Source: CAYVTV01 sp964526475 (GTDB taxonomy: Bacteria; Bacteroidota; Bacteroidia; Bacteroidales; GCA-2748055). From it: a stretch of 26,002 nt of DNA. This document shows, piece by piece, positions 7,161-15,601 of this stretch; position 1 is the stretch's first letter, and each line of letters starts with the position of its first letter. Made by a program: the position numbers and the translations under genes. Location of the stretch: contig CAZGKF010000045.1 of assembly GCA_964526475.1 (NCBI GenBank), positions 1-26,002 on the forward strand. Reading direction: 5' to 3'. The notes under the pieces were generated by a model. That model saw only the letters and a list, made by a program, of their open reading frames with translations. It searched no databases and was not told where the DNA came from.

Positions 7161-7649
7161 CTAACTAACTTCCATTTTAATTATCAGTGCTACAGCTTCA
7201 GCTGCAACCCCTTCTTCCCTGCCGGTAAAACCTAATTTTTCAGATGTAGTAGCCTTAACAGAAATATCATCCTGATTCATCTCCAGCACTGATGCCAGTT
7301 TAATTCTCATTTTTTGAATAAATGGATTGATTTTAGGTTTCTGTAAAATTACCACTGAATCAATGTTTACTATTTTATACGTTTTCTCCAGGAGAAGATC
7401 ATGCGTTCTTTTTAAAAGAACAGAACTGTCAATACCTTTGTATTCTGGATTTTTATCAGGAAAATGAGTGCCTATATCTCCAAGTGCAGCCGCACCAAGT
7501 AATGCATCACATATTGCATGGATGAGAACATCAGCATCGGAATGACCAGATGCTCCTTTATCATGAGGAATGGTTACCCCACCAATCTTTAACGGCAGGT
7601 CGGGCTCAAGCCTGTGAACATCATAACCAATTCCAACACGGAAATTCAT
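7161..7649 (-). CDS. ispF: 2-C-methyl-D-erythritol 2,4-cyclodiphosphate synthase
   Basis: This 162-residue protein has the full IspF signature. It begins RVGIGYDVHRL with metal ligands D10 and H12, and has H44 in VLIHAICDAL and the HFPD loop at 62-65. The C-terminal TSEKLGFTGREEGVAAEAVAL is close to the canonical motif. IspF cyclises CDP-methylerythritol 2-phosphate to the cyclodiphosphate in the MEP pathway for isoprenoids, including undecaprenyl phosphate and menaquinone side chains. It starts 20 bases downstream of the porV stop, so it is probably co-transcribed with porV and perhaps porU. Length and motifs are normal. Confidence 0.97.
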   Translation of the reverse strand: MNFRVGIGYDVHRLEPDLPLKIGGVTIPHDKGASGHSDADVLIHAICDALLGAAALGDIGTHFPDKNPEYKGIDSSVLLKRTHDLLLEKTYKIVNIDSVVILQKPKINPFIQKMRIKLASVLEMNQDDISVKATTSEKLGFTGREEGVAAEAVALIIKMEVS

Positions 7650-7669
7650 TATATCTATAAAGAAAATGT

Positions 7670-8878
7670 TTAATTAAACCTGTCGAATCCAAATCCGAGA
7701 GTAAACCTCAATGTATTTGCAAGGGGATTATTCTGATGGATGGGAACAAGGTATGCAAAATCAAGAGAAAGAACATTAAGTTTTACACCTACACCAAAAG
7801 TAGCAAACTTTCTGTTTCCCTTTGTTGCATGTTCATGAAAATACCCCGTACGAATTGCAAACTGTTTTCTGTACCAGTATTCTGCGCCAAGGCTTATCGT
7901 TATCTCCCGCAATTCTTCAAGAAAAACATTTCTTGTCCCGTTTTCTCTTTCAACACCCGGGGCATCCCAGAAAGATCTGAAAATTCCAAGAGGCACGGAA
8001 ACATAAGGATCTTTACCGTGTAAAATAAGATCAGTAGAATCTTCGTCATAAACAGGAGGTGTGGGAACCAGAAGCTTGTTAAAATCCGCTACTATGGATA
8101 TATTGTTATAGGCATCAATATCTGCTTTGAGGCGGCCTCCAATTTTCATATTTATGGGGATAAATGATTCTTCCTGCGTTTCGGTATAAGATATTTTCGT
8201 GCCAATATTGGAAATATTAACACCAAAGGCCAGCTCTCCATCCCTACCGGATAAATCGATAAAAGACTGGTAATAAGCAGCAAGGTCAGCTGCAAACGAC
8301 ACCCCTGCTTTGGTTTCCGTATCGCCAACAAATTTTCCTCCGGTAAGGTCAGAACGAATAAATCTGAAGGCTATACCTCCGGAAAATTTGTCAGAGAAGA
8401 GTCTTGAATATGCAATATCTGTGGCAAACTCATTTGGATTAAACTGTCCCTGTACCGTACCATAAATATTAGTGAAAACTATGTCTCCCAGGGAGAAGTA
8501 TCTTAGTGAAGCGCTTATTACCTGTTGAGGATCAAGCTTTTTATATCCGGCAATATATGCAAGATTGATATCAGGAACCAGCCTTCTGAGCCATGGAGTA
8601 TAGGAAATCGCAATACCTGCGTCATTATCAAGAAAAGCATATTTGGCAGGATTCCAATGCTGGGAATTAATATCTGGTGTTGTGGCAACCCCTGCATCAC
8701 CCATGGCACCGGCTCTTGAATCGGGGGCAATGGTAAGAAAAGGCACAGCTGAAAGTATTACATTCATCTGACCGGTAAGTTCACCTGTAGTGATTTGTCC
8801 GGACATGCTGTTAACAAATATTGCCAAACACGCTAAAACTAAGGCTACAAATTTGGTTTTTAATAATTTAAGAAACAT
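7670..8878 (-). CDS. porV: T9SS outer-membrane protein PorV (LptO)
   Basis: PorV is an outer-membrane beta-barrel of the type IX secretion system. It receives exported proteins and presents them to the PorU sortase. The mature N-terminus has the family hallmark VPFLTIAPDSRAGAMGDAG followed by HWNPAKYAF. Aromatic alternating beta-strands fill the rest, ending LRFTLGFGFDRFN, a typical barrel C-terminus. I place the start at 8878 (MFLKLLKTK...), which leads straight into a hydrophobic signal peptide and gives 402 residues. An in-frame ATG at 8902 would add eight residues but overlaps a TATATTTG promoter-like box. The gene lies 54 bases after porU and 20 bases before ispF. Confidence 0.92.
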   Translation of the reverse strand: MFLKLLKTKFVALVLACLAIFVNSMSGQITTGELTGQMNVILSAVPFLTIAPDSRAGAMGDAGVATTPDINSQHWNPAKYAFLDNDAGIAISYTPWLRRLVPDINLAYIAGYKKLDPQQVISASLRYFSLGDIVFTNIYGTVQGQFNPNEFATDIAYSRLFSDKFSGGIAFRFIRSDLTGGKFVGDTETKAGVSFAADLAAYYQSFIDLSGRDGELAFGVNISNIGTKISYTETQEESFIPINMKIGGRLKADIDAYNNISIVADFNKLLVPTPPVYDEDSTDLILHGKDPYVSVPLGIFRSFWDAPGVERENGTRNVFLEELREITISLGAEYWYRKQFAIRTGYFHEHATKGNRKFATFGVGVKLNVLSLDFAYLVPIHQNNPLANTLRFTLGFGFDRFN

Positions 8879-8899
8879 GACCATTAGGGTATAAGTGTA

Positions 8900-8907
8900 C
8901 AAATATA
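8900..8907 (-). promoter_or_regulatory. Candidate -7 promoter box for porV
   Basis: The minus strand reads TATATTTG, an exact match to the Bacteroidota -7 consensus TAnnTTTG. It lies about 22 bases upstream of the proposed porV start at 8878. No convincing TTG-type -33 box is seen at the usual distance. If real, porV and ispF can be transcribed independently of porU, and the upstream ATG at 8902 is excluded as the start. Confidence 0.35.
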
Positions 8908-8932
8908 AAAAAATAATTTTTCTCTTTAATTT

Positions 8933-11900
8933 TTATCTGATTATCAAAAGTTTCCCCGATTTCAATGCTTTGTCTCCATCTGAACTTGTAATATTTATTC
9001 TGTATATATACATGCCCTGTGGCAGAGGATTTCCGGCCGATGTTTTGCCATCCCACATAACAGGTTCAGATCTGTAACCAGTATTATATTCATTTGCCTT
9101 AATAGTTCTTATCAGTTCACCGGTTGAATTAAAAATATCAATGATTATCTCTATATCGGTTCCTGCCTTCCCAAGCCCAAAAGAAAACCAGGAATTTTCG
9201 TTAAACGGGTTTGGATAGTTAAATATTGTATTTAAAAAAATTTTCTCTGTAGCAGCCACAATAAACTCCAGAGATTCCCCGGCTGAGTTATTATAGATGT
9301 CCCAAACCTTAACTGCTATTGAATGTAAACCTTCAGTTAAATCAAACAAAGGGTATTCGATCACGCCCCCCTTATAGCTATCAGGGTCAGCTTCGAAATA
9401 TTCATTCAGGAATAAGGGAGAGGAATAGTTATTATCAAGAATTGCCGAAATATCATGTCCAATTCCTATCCCGGTAGTATTTATCCCGCTTTCATCACTT
9501 ATTTTGACGTAAAGAACAGGATTCGGATCAGTAAGATCACCAGATCTGAAATGAATATTATTCATGTAAATATGTATCTCAGGTCCATCATTGTCATCCC
9601 CGTAGTTCCCTGATGATCCTCCGATTATAAAATCATGAAATGACCCTGATGCATCCGAAACCTCATCATGAGCATAATAGCTCAATTTCCCCTTTCCGAA
9701 TGCATAATTTATGTCTTTAGGAACGTTAAAACTGAAATTGAAGCGACCATTTTTAACACTAACTTTTCCTTTGTATAAAATATTATTCTGCAGACTGAAG
9801 CTTTTTTTATCACCTCCGTCATTTGCAAGAGTTGTTAGTTGAAGAGGTTTATCAAAAACAACCGGGATTATTATTCCGTTCATAGAATCCAAAACATTTC
9901 CGTTATCCCCGATATGTCCGCTTATACTTATCAGGCTGAGTGCTTTGAGGGTGTCAACCGGTTCGCTTACATGAATACTGTTTATTGAATCTGTAATAAT
10001 CTGAAATTTCGGGTAGGATAATCTCAGGGACGGATCTCCCAAAAGCGTGAAATTTCTTTTATTGATACCGGCACCGGTATTATTTTTACTATATTTCATC
10101 ACATCACCAAGTCGATAACTTTTATTCTGACTTTCTTTTTGAAATACTATCTCATAAAACCTCTCATTCAAAGCGTGATTTGGCCCAGAATAAACCAGAC
10201 GTGTTGTTGTGAATAATGCTATCCCTCCACCGGAAGGATGAAGAAACACCTTTTCTCCGGCTGAAACTGTATTTGGATCATCGAACCTGCTGAATTCACA
10301 TGTGGCTGTAACAAAAAGCGGAAACCGGCATGAATTTCTCCATGATTCAATATCCTTCATTTCAAGTATCTTCTCATGAGCCAGACCGTTTATACCTCCA
10401 TGCCCCGTATAATTAATAATAAGGGCACCCCTGTTAACCTGATCATTAATCGCTTTATTAACTTCCGGATATATTTGTCCCGTTGGTGTGGAAATTTGTT
10501 TATATGCATCAAGAAATATCTTATTAACATTTAAAGAAGGGTAATTTGAATTAACATATACTGTAAGCTGGTCGGCCTGACTTAAATGAATATTACCATC
10601 CTCATCATCAGCAATAAAGCATACTGTATTTCTCCAGTTTCCCAGGGAAGAAATACTTTCATATTCAATAATTTTATTTACCATTGCTTCTGCATCAGAA
10701 ACATTTCTTACCGGTATTCTCCCTACACCTATATCGAGTAAACCATTAAGCATTTGTTCACCCGTATCCAGTAATGCAAAATAATCATCACTCGCAAAGG
10801 AAAAAACGGGAGAAAGACTGTTTTCTGACTGGTATGTTGGAACAAAATTTCCAGGGTTCTCCAAAATACCTTTATTATCGTATGATCCGTTTCCAAATAG
10901 CAACAGATATTTTAAACCTGGCGTACCATCATTCATACTCCTGTCATATACATTTTTAACAAAATTCCTTATTGCTGTGACATCAGGAGTGCCGGAAGAA
11001 AACTCATTACAGATCTTCTCTGGTGTTGTAACAAATATATTCATACCATCTTTTTCAGAGCGATATTCTGAGAAAGCAATTGCCTGATCCATAAATTCCT
11101 CTGCGGATATAACAATCATTTCCGGTGGGCTAATGCCATGCAGGTTCTGATTGTCGATTTTCCCCAGCCCTGTACCTGAATATTCAGGTGAGGGAAAATT
11201 TCCGCTTTTACGAAAAACAGCAAATTCCTTCAGCACAGATGTTTCACTTTTAAAGCTTACTTTTCCGGTCAGGATAGTAAAAGGAACTGATAAAATATTA
11301 TTAGCATCAGTAAGGTCCCATACAATAATGTTTTCTCCGGCATTATCTATTAAAAATTCAGTTACAGCTCCCGGCGAAACGGAGGAATAATTTCGAAATA
11401 TCAACTGATCGTCTTTAAGCCGCAGTTTTGCAGTTGCATTAAGTGTGGTAAAATCATGCCAGCCTTTTGCTCTCTGATCGGGTTTTAAATAACGTAATCT
11501 AAGTGATATATTTTCATTAGCCGAATAAAAAGAACTTGTTTTCTGCTGGTTAAACGCAAATGTTGCAAGATTATCACTTAAATTTGTTGGCCGTATCCTG
11601 AATGTTTGCTGCTCAGCACCATTGACGCTTAAAACAAAAGTTGCCGAGTCGCCTGCACGGCTTAAGACATTCGTTAAAAGTCGTACCGGCACTGATGGGA
11701 TGATATCGGGAACAGTAAAACTCATTTCATATTGTGTAATAAGATCGAACTCTTCACCGTGCCATTCCCTTCCTGATTTTATAAGATTAAAGAGACTCAG
11801 TTCATGATGAGAAAAATAATCATATCTGTCAATAAGCTGTGAGGCAGTCTCTGAAAGAAGCTTATCTGCAGGAGGTATATCATTACTCCCGTTTTTGCAG

Positions 11901-12736
11901 GTTAGGAAATAATATCCATGATCGGAATATGGATTCTGCTTGCACCGGAACATATTGAATATCTCATCATAATACCAAAGGTCTGCACCAATACCATAAA
12001 AAAGAATGAAATCTCCCTGATTAAAAACATTATCAACACCTTTTTCCATAAATATCCCAATAGGTTGAAGATCATCTTTCTCCCCCCCGGTAATATCTTC
12101 AGGCAGAGGTCTTCCTCCATAACCAAAGATCCTTACAGATGCAGGATCTGACAACCCGATATTTTGAAGCTGATCATAGCTTAATTTATATATTCCGGTT
12201 GACGGAACCCTTATTTTATACCATTCTCCTGAAGACAGAACAGAGTTGTTAACAAAACCCGACTTTTTCCGGGCCTGTTCAATATCTCCAACAACAGCAG
12301 GTTCTATCTCGAGGATAAAACTGATAAGACGTTCAGGATTTCCGTTTTCCGGATTTTTTCTGAAAGGGACAAGGCTGATTATTAGTTGTGGTTTATTGCG
12401 GGAGACAGCAATATCAACCTCCGGTACTATATCAAAGGGTATATCTGAAAATAATTTATTGTTCTTAAATTTATCAGGAAGAGGTTCGTAATGAGCGGAA
12501 AATATCTTTGCCTTAACAGCAGGGTACTCGTTGAACCAGGCTGTCACCTCTGTATACACAGGCAGAGTAATATCATTATCCGGGTAGCCTGCAAAGCGAA
12601 ACCGCAAAATGTCCTGCAATTTCAGATCAATTGCACCTGCATCCGGTTCTATCCAGTCAATCTGCTTTTTTAAGTGCCAGGTTTGGCCTGCAGCATTACT
12701 CCAAATAAAGATCAATAACAGTAAAAGAAATTTCAT
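8933..12736 (-). CDS. porU: T9SS C-terminal signal peptidase/sortase PorU
   Basis: PorU is the gingipain-like (peptidase C25) cell-surface enzyme. It removes the C-terminal signal of T9SS cargo and attaches cargo to the surface. Starting at 12736 (MKFLLLLLIFIW, an ideal signal peptide ending AAGQ) gives 1267 residues; an in-frame ATG at 12826 would add 30 charged residues ahead of the signal and is unlikely. The catalytic histidine lies in INYTGHGG (H779) and the cysteine in FVTATCEFSRFDDP (C813). The C-terminal 100 residues form a FlgD-like/T9SS-type domain (NYPNPFNENSWFSFGL, then WDGKTSAGNPLPQGMYIYRI). The length fits the family. porV follows by 54 bases, as is common in this phylum. The gene is divergent from the porP/sprF-like gene. 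Confidence 0.95.
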   Translation of the reverse strand: MKFLLLLLIFIWSNAAGQTWHLKKQIDWIEPDAGAIDLKLQDILRFRFAGYPDNDITLPVYTEVTAWFNEYPAVKAKIFSAHYEPLPDKFKNNKLFSDIPFDIVPEVDIAVSRNKPQLIISLVPFRKNPENGNPERLISFILEIEPAVVGDIEQARKKSGFVNNSVLSSGEWYKIRVPSTGIYKLSYDQLQNIGLSDPASVRIFGYGGRPLPEDITGGEKDDLQPIGIFMEKGVDNVFNQGDFILFYGIGADLWYYDEIFNMFRCKQNPYSDHGYYFLTCKNGSNDIPPADKLLSETASQLIDRYDYFSHHELSLFNLIKSGREWHGEEFDLITQYEMSFTVPDIIPSVPVRLLTNVLSRAGDSATFVLSVNGAEQQTFRIRPTNLSDNLATFAFNQQKTSSFYSANENISLRLRYLKPDQRAKGWHDFTTLNATAKLRLKDDQLIFRNYSSVSPGAVTEFLIDNAGENIIVWDLTDANNILSVPFTILTGKVSFKSETSVLKEFAVFRKSGNFPSPEYSGTGLGKIDNQNLHGISPPEMIVISAEEFMDQAIAFSEYRSEKDGMNIFVTTPEKICNEFSSGTPDVTAIRNFVKNVYDRSMNDGTPGLKYLLLFGNGSYDNKGILENPGNFVPTYQSENSLSPVFSFASDDYFALLDTGEQMLNGLLDIGVGRIPVRNVSDAEAMVNKIIEYESISSLGNWRNTVCFIADDEDGNIHLSQADQLTVYVNSNYPSLNVNKIFLDAYKQISTPTGQIYPEVNKAINDQVNRGALIINYTGHGGINGLAHEKILEMKDIESWRNSCRFPLFVTATCEFSRFDDPNTVSAGEKVFLHPSGGGIALFTTTRLVYSGPNHALNERFYEIVFQKESQNKSYRLGDVMKYSKNNTGAGINKRNFTLLGDPSLRLSYPKFQIITDSINSIHVSEPVDTLKALSLISISGHIGDNGNVLDSMNGIIIPVVFDKPLQLTTLANDGGDKKSFSLQNNILYKGKVSVKNGRFNFSFNVPKDINYAFGKGKLSYYAHDEVSDASGSFHDFIIGGSSGNYGDDNDGPEIHIYMNNIHFRSGDLTDPNPVLYVKISDESGINTTGIGIGHDISAILDNNYSSPLFLNEYFEADPDSYKGGVIEYPLFDLTEGLHSIAVKVWDIYNNSAGESLEFIVAATEKIFLNTIFNYPNPFNENSWFSFGLGKAGTDIEIIIDIFNSTGELIRTIKANEYNTGYRSEPVMWDGKTSAGNPLPQGMYIYRINITSSDGDKALKSGKLLIIR

Positions 12737-12985
12737 TGATTTCCTTATCTTTATTTTTTTATTTCCTGTGAAACCTCCATGTTTGTTCATGTCCTTGTTG
12801 TGTGCGCTAGTGCATGGGGGTTTCATCCGAACATTAAAATATTTCTGCCCGGATGAAACATTAAGCCATATTTCTCGTTAAAATTTCGATATAACATAGA
12901 ATTTGTAAAAACATTCCAGATAGAACGCTTTCAGAATAAGTATTATTGTAAAACAGATTGAACCAAAAATACATTTTTTCCGTCG
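12737..12985. promoter_or_regulatory. Divergent intergenic region between porU and porP/sprF-like
   Basis: The 249 bases between the proposed porU start and the plus-strand porP/sprF-like start must hold promoters for both T9SS transcripts. A minus-strand TATTTTTG (12964-12971) matches TAnnTTTG but would give a porU leader of about 220 bases. A plus-strand TATTATTG near 12940-12947 is one mismatch from the consensus. Neither has a clear -33 box. I see no operator palindrome. Confidence 0.3.
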
Positions 12986-13975
12986 ATGCGTATCAGGTTT
13001 AAAATTTTATTAACAATATTATTAACAAGTTTTTTCACAAGTTTGCGTGGACAGGATGCATTTTTCTCACAGTTCTTCGCAAACCGCCTTCATCTTAATC
13101 CTGCCTGGTCGGGTGTGGATGAATGCCGGAAACTTTCGCTCAACTACCGGCATCAATGGCCTTCTGCTGATAATTCCTTTGTAACCTACAGTGCTTCATA
13201 TGACCAATATGTTGAGCCCATGCACGGTGGCATCGGATTTTCTGTTTACAACGACAATCAGGGTAAGGGTATAATCACAGAATTTGGCATGTCGGCAATT
13301 TACTCCTATCATCTTTATGCCAGCAGTTCGTTAACTGTCAATGCAGGATTTCAGGCCAGTTACATTCAGAGAAGATTGAACACGAATGATTTTATTTATG
13401 GGGATATGTTAAATCCTGACGGTACCATTCTTCCGCAGGGAAGTGAAAACTATGGAACTTTTCGCAGTAGTTACCCCGATTACGCATTCGGACTAACGGG
13501 TTTCTATAAAAATTTTTATACCGGAGCGTCTATGTATCACCTTTTTAATCCCGTAATATCCGGAAGTAATTCACCTGATTCACGTATTGGAAGAAAATTT
13601 ATCTTTTTTACCGGCATTTTATTCCCGATATATGAAAAAAGACTTGGTAAAGAGATACTTCAGGTTTCACCCAACATAGTTTTTATTCAACAAAAAAACC
13701 TTAATCAGTTGAATTATGGTTTTGAAGCTTTGTATAAAAATACATACACAGGAGGTTTCTGGTTACGTCAAAACCTTGGTATTAACCTCAGTTCGCTTAT
13801 TTTTTCAGGAGGATTAACTACCGAAAAGTTTCGTTTAAGATATAGTTATGATTTCCAGTTATTTCATCCTTCTGTGGTAATTCCATCAATTGGTTCACAT
13901 GAAATATCTTTGATATTATCCATGGATGCTGAAAAGAAAAAGATACAAAGAACAATAAAATGCCCTAAAATTTAG
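12986..13975 (+). CDS. PorP/SprF family T9SS outer-membrane protein
   Basis: This 329-residue protein starts with a signal peptide (about 1-22, ending SLRGQ). The hallmark QDAFFSQFFANRLHLNPAWSG of the PorP/SprF family follows immediately. The remainder alternates aromatic and polar residues as in an outer-membrane beta-barrel (LTVNAGFQASYIQRRL, YAFGLTGFYKNFYTGASMYHLFNP). Family members work with individual large T9SS substrates such as the SprB adhesin, or with the PorKLMN machinery. Many paralogues exist per genome, so I do not claim the porP orthologue. It is divergent from porU and lies 55 bases upstream of gldJ, so the two are likely co-transcribed. Confidence 0.9.
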   Translation: MRIRFKILLTILLTSFFTSLRGQDAFFSQFFANRLHLNPAWSGVDECRKLSLNYRHQWPSADNSFVTYSASYDQYVEPMHGGIGFSVYNDNQGKGIITEFGMSAIYSYHLYASSSLTVNAGFQASYIQRRLNTNDFIYGDMLNPDGTILPQGSENYGTFRSSYPDYAFGLTGFYKNFYTGASMYHLFNPVISGSNSPDSRIGRKFIFFTGILFPIYEKRLGKEILQVSPNIVFIQQKNLNQLNYGFEALYKNTYTGGFWLRQNLGINLSSLIFSGGLTTEKFRLRYSYDFQLFHPSVVIPSIGSHEISLILSMDAEKKKIQRTIKCPKI

Positions 13976-14030
13976 TTTTTTAAAAAAAATAATTTTATTT
14001 TTAAACCAAATTTCAAAAAGTAGTAAAACG

Positions 14031-15530
14031 ATGAGACATAAGCTGAAACTAGTTCCGGTAATCGTTCTTGTAGCAATAATAATTACTTCCTGCGGAAAAG
14101 AAGCACCTACCCAAACCGGTAAGGAATCAACTACAACAGGTTGGGGATATAATGATCCCGCAACGGGAGGTTTTGAAGTAAAATCTGCCATAGAACAGGA
14201 GACCGGCCCAGGCCTCATACTTATAGAAGGAGGAACTTTCACAATGGGAAGATCTCAGGATGATATTATGTACGAATGGAATTCTATTCCCCGCAGAGTT
14301 ACTGTTTCTTCTTTTTATATGGATGAAACAGAAATTCGCAATGTCGATTACCGGGAATACATTTACTGGCTTGAGAGAGTTTTCGGAGACAATAACCTGC
14401 AGGTTGTTATCAATGCTCTGCCTGACACTCTTGTATGGAGAGACCCAATGGCTTACAATGAGCCCTATGTGGAGTATTATTTCAGACATCCTTCCTTTAA
14501 CCAGTACCCTGTTGTTGGAATCAACTGGCTCCAGGCTAACGATTATTGCCTCTGGCGTACAGACAGGGTAAATGAGATGCTTCTCGTTAATGAAGGTATC
14601 ATTGAACTTAGTACGGATCAAAAAGGTGAAAACAATTTTAGTGTTGAATCGTATCTTGCCGGCTTATATCAACCCGTAGTAAGAAATCCGATAGAAAGTC
14701 TTGATCCTAATAAAGATTCCAGAATTCTGAAAATTGAAGATGGTTTACTTTTGCCTAAATACAGGCTTCCAACTGAAGCAGAATGGGAATTTGCAGCCCT
14801 CGGACTTGTAGGTAATACCGTTGATGAACTCATCTGGGAACGAAAAGTTTACCCGTGGAATGGTCACAATGTACGAAACGACAAGCCAAAATATATGGGA
14901 AAAATGATGGCAAATTTTATCAGAGGAAGTGGTGATATGATGGGCGTTGCAGGTGCTCTTAATGACGCAGGTTCCATAACGGTCCCGGTAAAGTCATTCT
15001 GGCCAAATGACTATGGCCTGTATAATATGGCAGGAAACGTTAACGAATGGGTTCAGGATGTTTATCGTCCACTGTCGTTTCAGGATTTCAATGCTTTCAA
15101 TCCTTATCGTGGCAATGTATACGACAAGCTTTATCTTAATGCAGACAATATGCCTGAAATAGATAGTCTTGGAAGGTTAAGAAAAGAAGTCATTACTGAA
15201 AAGGATGCTGAAGGGAGATTTAATTACAGAAGGGCTGATTACAGAAACTACAGGGATGGAGATATTCTTTCAACTATTTATTATGAACAGCACCAGGATA
15301 CTGCAAGTGAGGTTTTCAGAAAAGGCACAAACAATATGTATGTAAATGACGAATACGAGAAATCATCGCTCATTAATGACAATGTTCGTGTATTTAAAGG
15401 AGGATCATGGAAAGACAGGGCCTATTACCTTAGCCCGGGAACCCGCAGACACCTACTTGAAACTGAAGCAAGAGATGACCTTGGATTCCGATGCGCAATG
15501 ATACGGGTAGGGACTCCCACAGGCTTTTAA
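14031..15530 (+). CDS. gldJ: Gliding motility/T9SS lipoprotein GldJ
   Basis: This 499-residue lipoprotein has a hydrophobic signal ending in the lipobox ITSC (C21). The N-terminal motif GWGYNDPATGGFEV, then EQETGPGLILIEGGTFTMG (55-73) and VSSFYMDETEIRNVDYREY, is characteristic of GldJ rather than GldK. The body is a formylglycine-generating-enzyme (FGE/SUMF1) fold: RLPTEAEWEFAALG near 245, NMAGNVNEWVQDVY near 334-347, and a C-terminal KGGSW...LGFRCAM. The two catalytic cysteines of true FGE enzymes, which follow KGGS, are replaced here (KGGSWKDRAYY), so the role is structural. GldJ is needed for gliding and T9SS stability in flavobacteria. murF follows, a neighbourhood I associate with gldJ in this phylum. 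Confidence 0.88.
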   Translation: MRHKLKLVPVIVLVAIIITSCGKEAPTQTGKESTTTGWGYNDPATGGFEVKSAIEQETGPGLILIEGGTFTMGRSQDDIMYEWNSIPRRVTVSSFYMDETEIRNVDYREYIYWLERVFGDNNLQVVINALPDTLVWRDPMAYNEPYVEYYFRHPSFNQYPVVGINWLQANDYCLWRTDRVNEMLLVNEGIIELSTDQKGENNFSVESYLAGLYQPVVRNPIESLDPNKDSRILKIEDGLLLPKYRLPTEAEWEFAALGLVGNTVDELIWERKVYPWNGHNVRNDKPKYMGKMMANFIRGSGDMMGVAGALNDAGSITVPVKSFWPNDYGLYNMAGNVNEWVQDVYRPLSFQDFNAFNPYRGNVYDKLYLNADNMPEIDSLGRLRKEVITEKDAEGRFNYRRADYRNYRDGDILSTIYYEQHQDTASEVFRKGTNNMYVNDEYEKSSLINDNVRVFKGGSWKDRAYYLSPGTRRHLLETEARDDLGFRCAMIRVGTPTGF

Positions 15531-15555
15531 TTTTTTAATACGGATAATTTATTAC

Positions 15556-15593
15556 AGGCTGTCTGCATCTCACTCAGACAGCCTTATTTTTTT
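15556..15593 (+). terminator. Strong intrinsic terminator between gldJ and murF
   Basis: A perfect 10-bp stem, AGGCTGTCTG (15556-15565) with CAGACAGCCT (15575-15584), has a 9-base loop and is followed by a run of seven T (15587-15593). It terminates the gldJ transcript. The T-run ends only 8 bases before the murF start codon. Confidence 0.9.
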
Positions 15594-15601
15594 AGTCTGA
15601 A

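Noticed and set aside
8879..8902. Longer porV from the ATG at 8902
   Set aside because: That codon overlaps the TATATTTG promoter-like box, and the signal peptide begins naturally at 8878.
12737..12826. Longer porU with an upstream in-frame ATG at 12826
   Set aside because: It would put about 30 charged residues ahead of a perfect signal peptide that begins at the ATG at 12736.
14127..14621. Long open frames opposite gldJ, and similar frames opposite ppk1, porU and the oxidoreductase
   Set aside because: They lie antisense to well-recognised genes, show no family motif and look like chance shadows.
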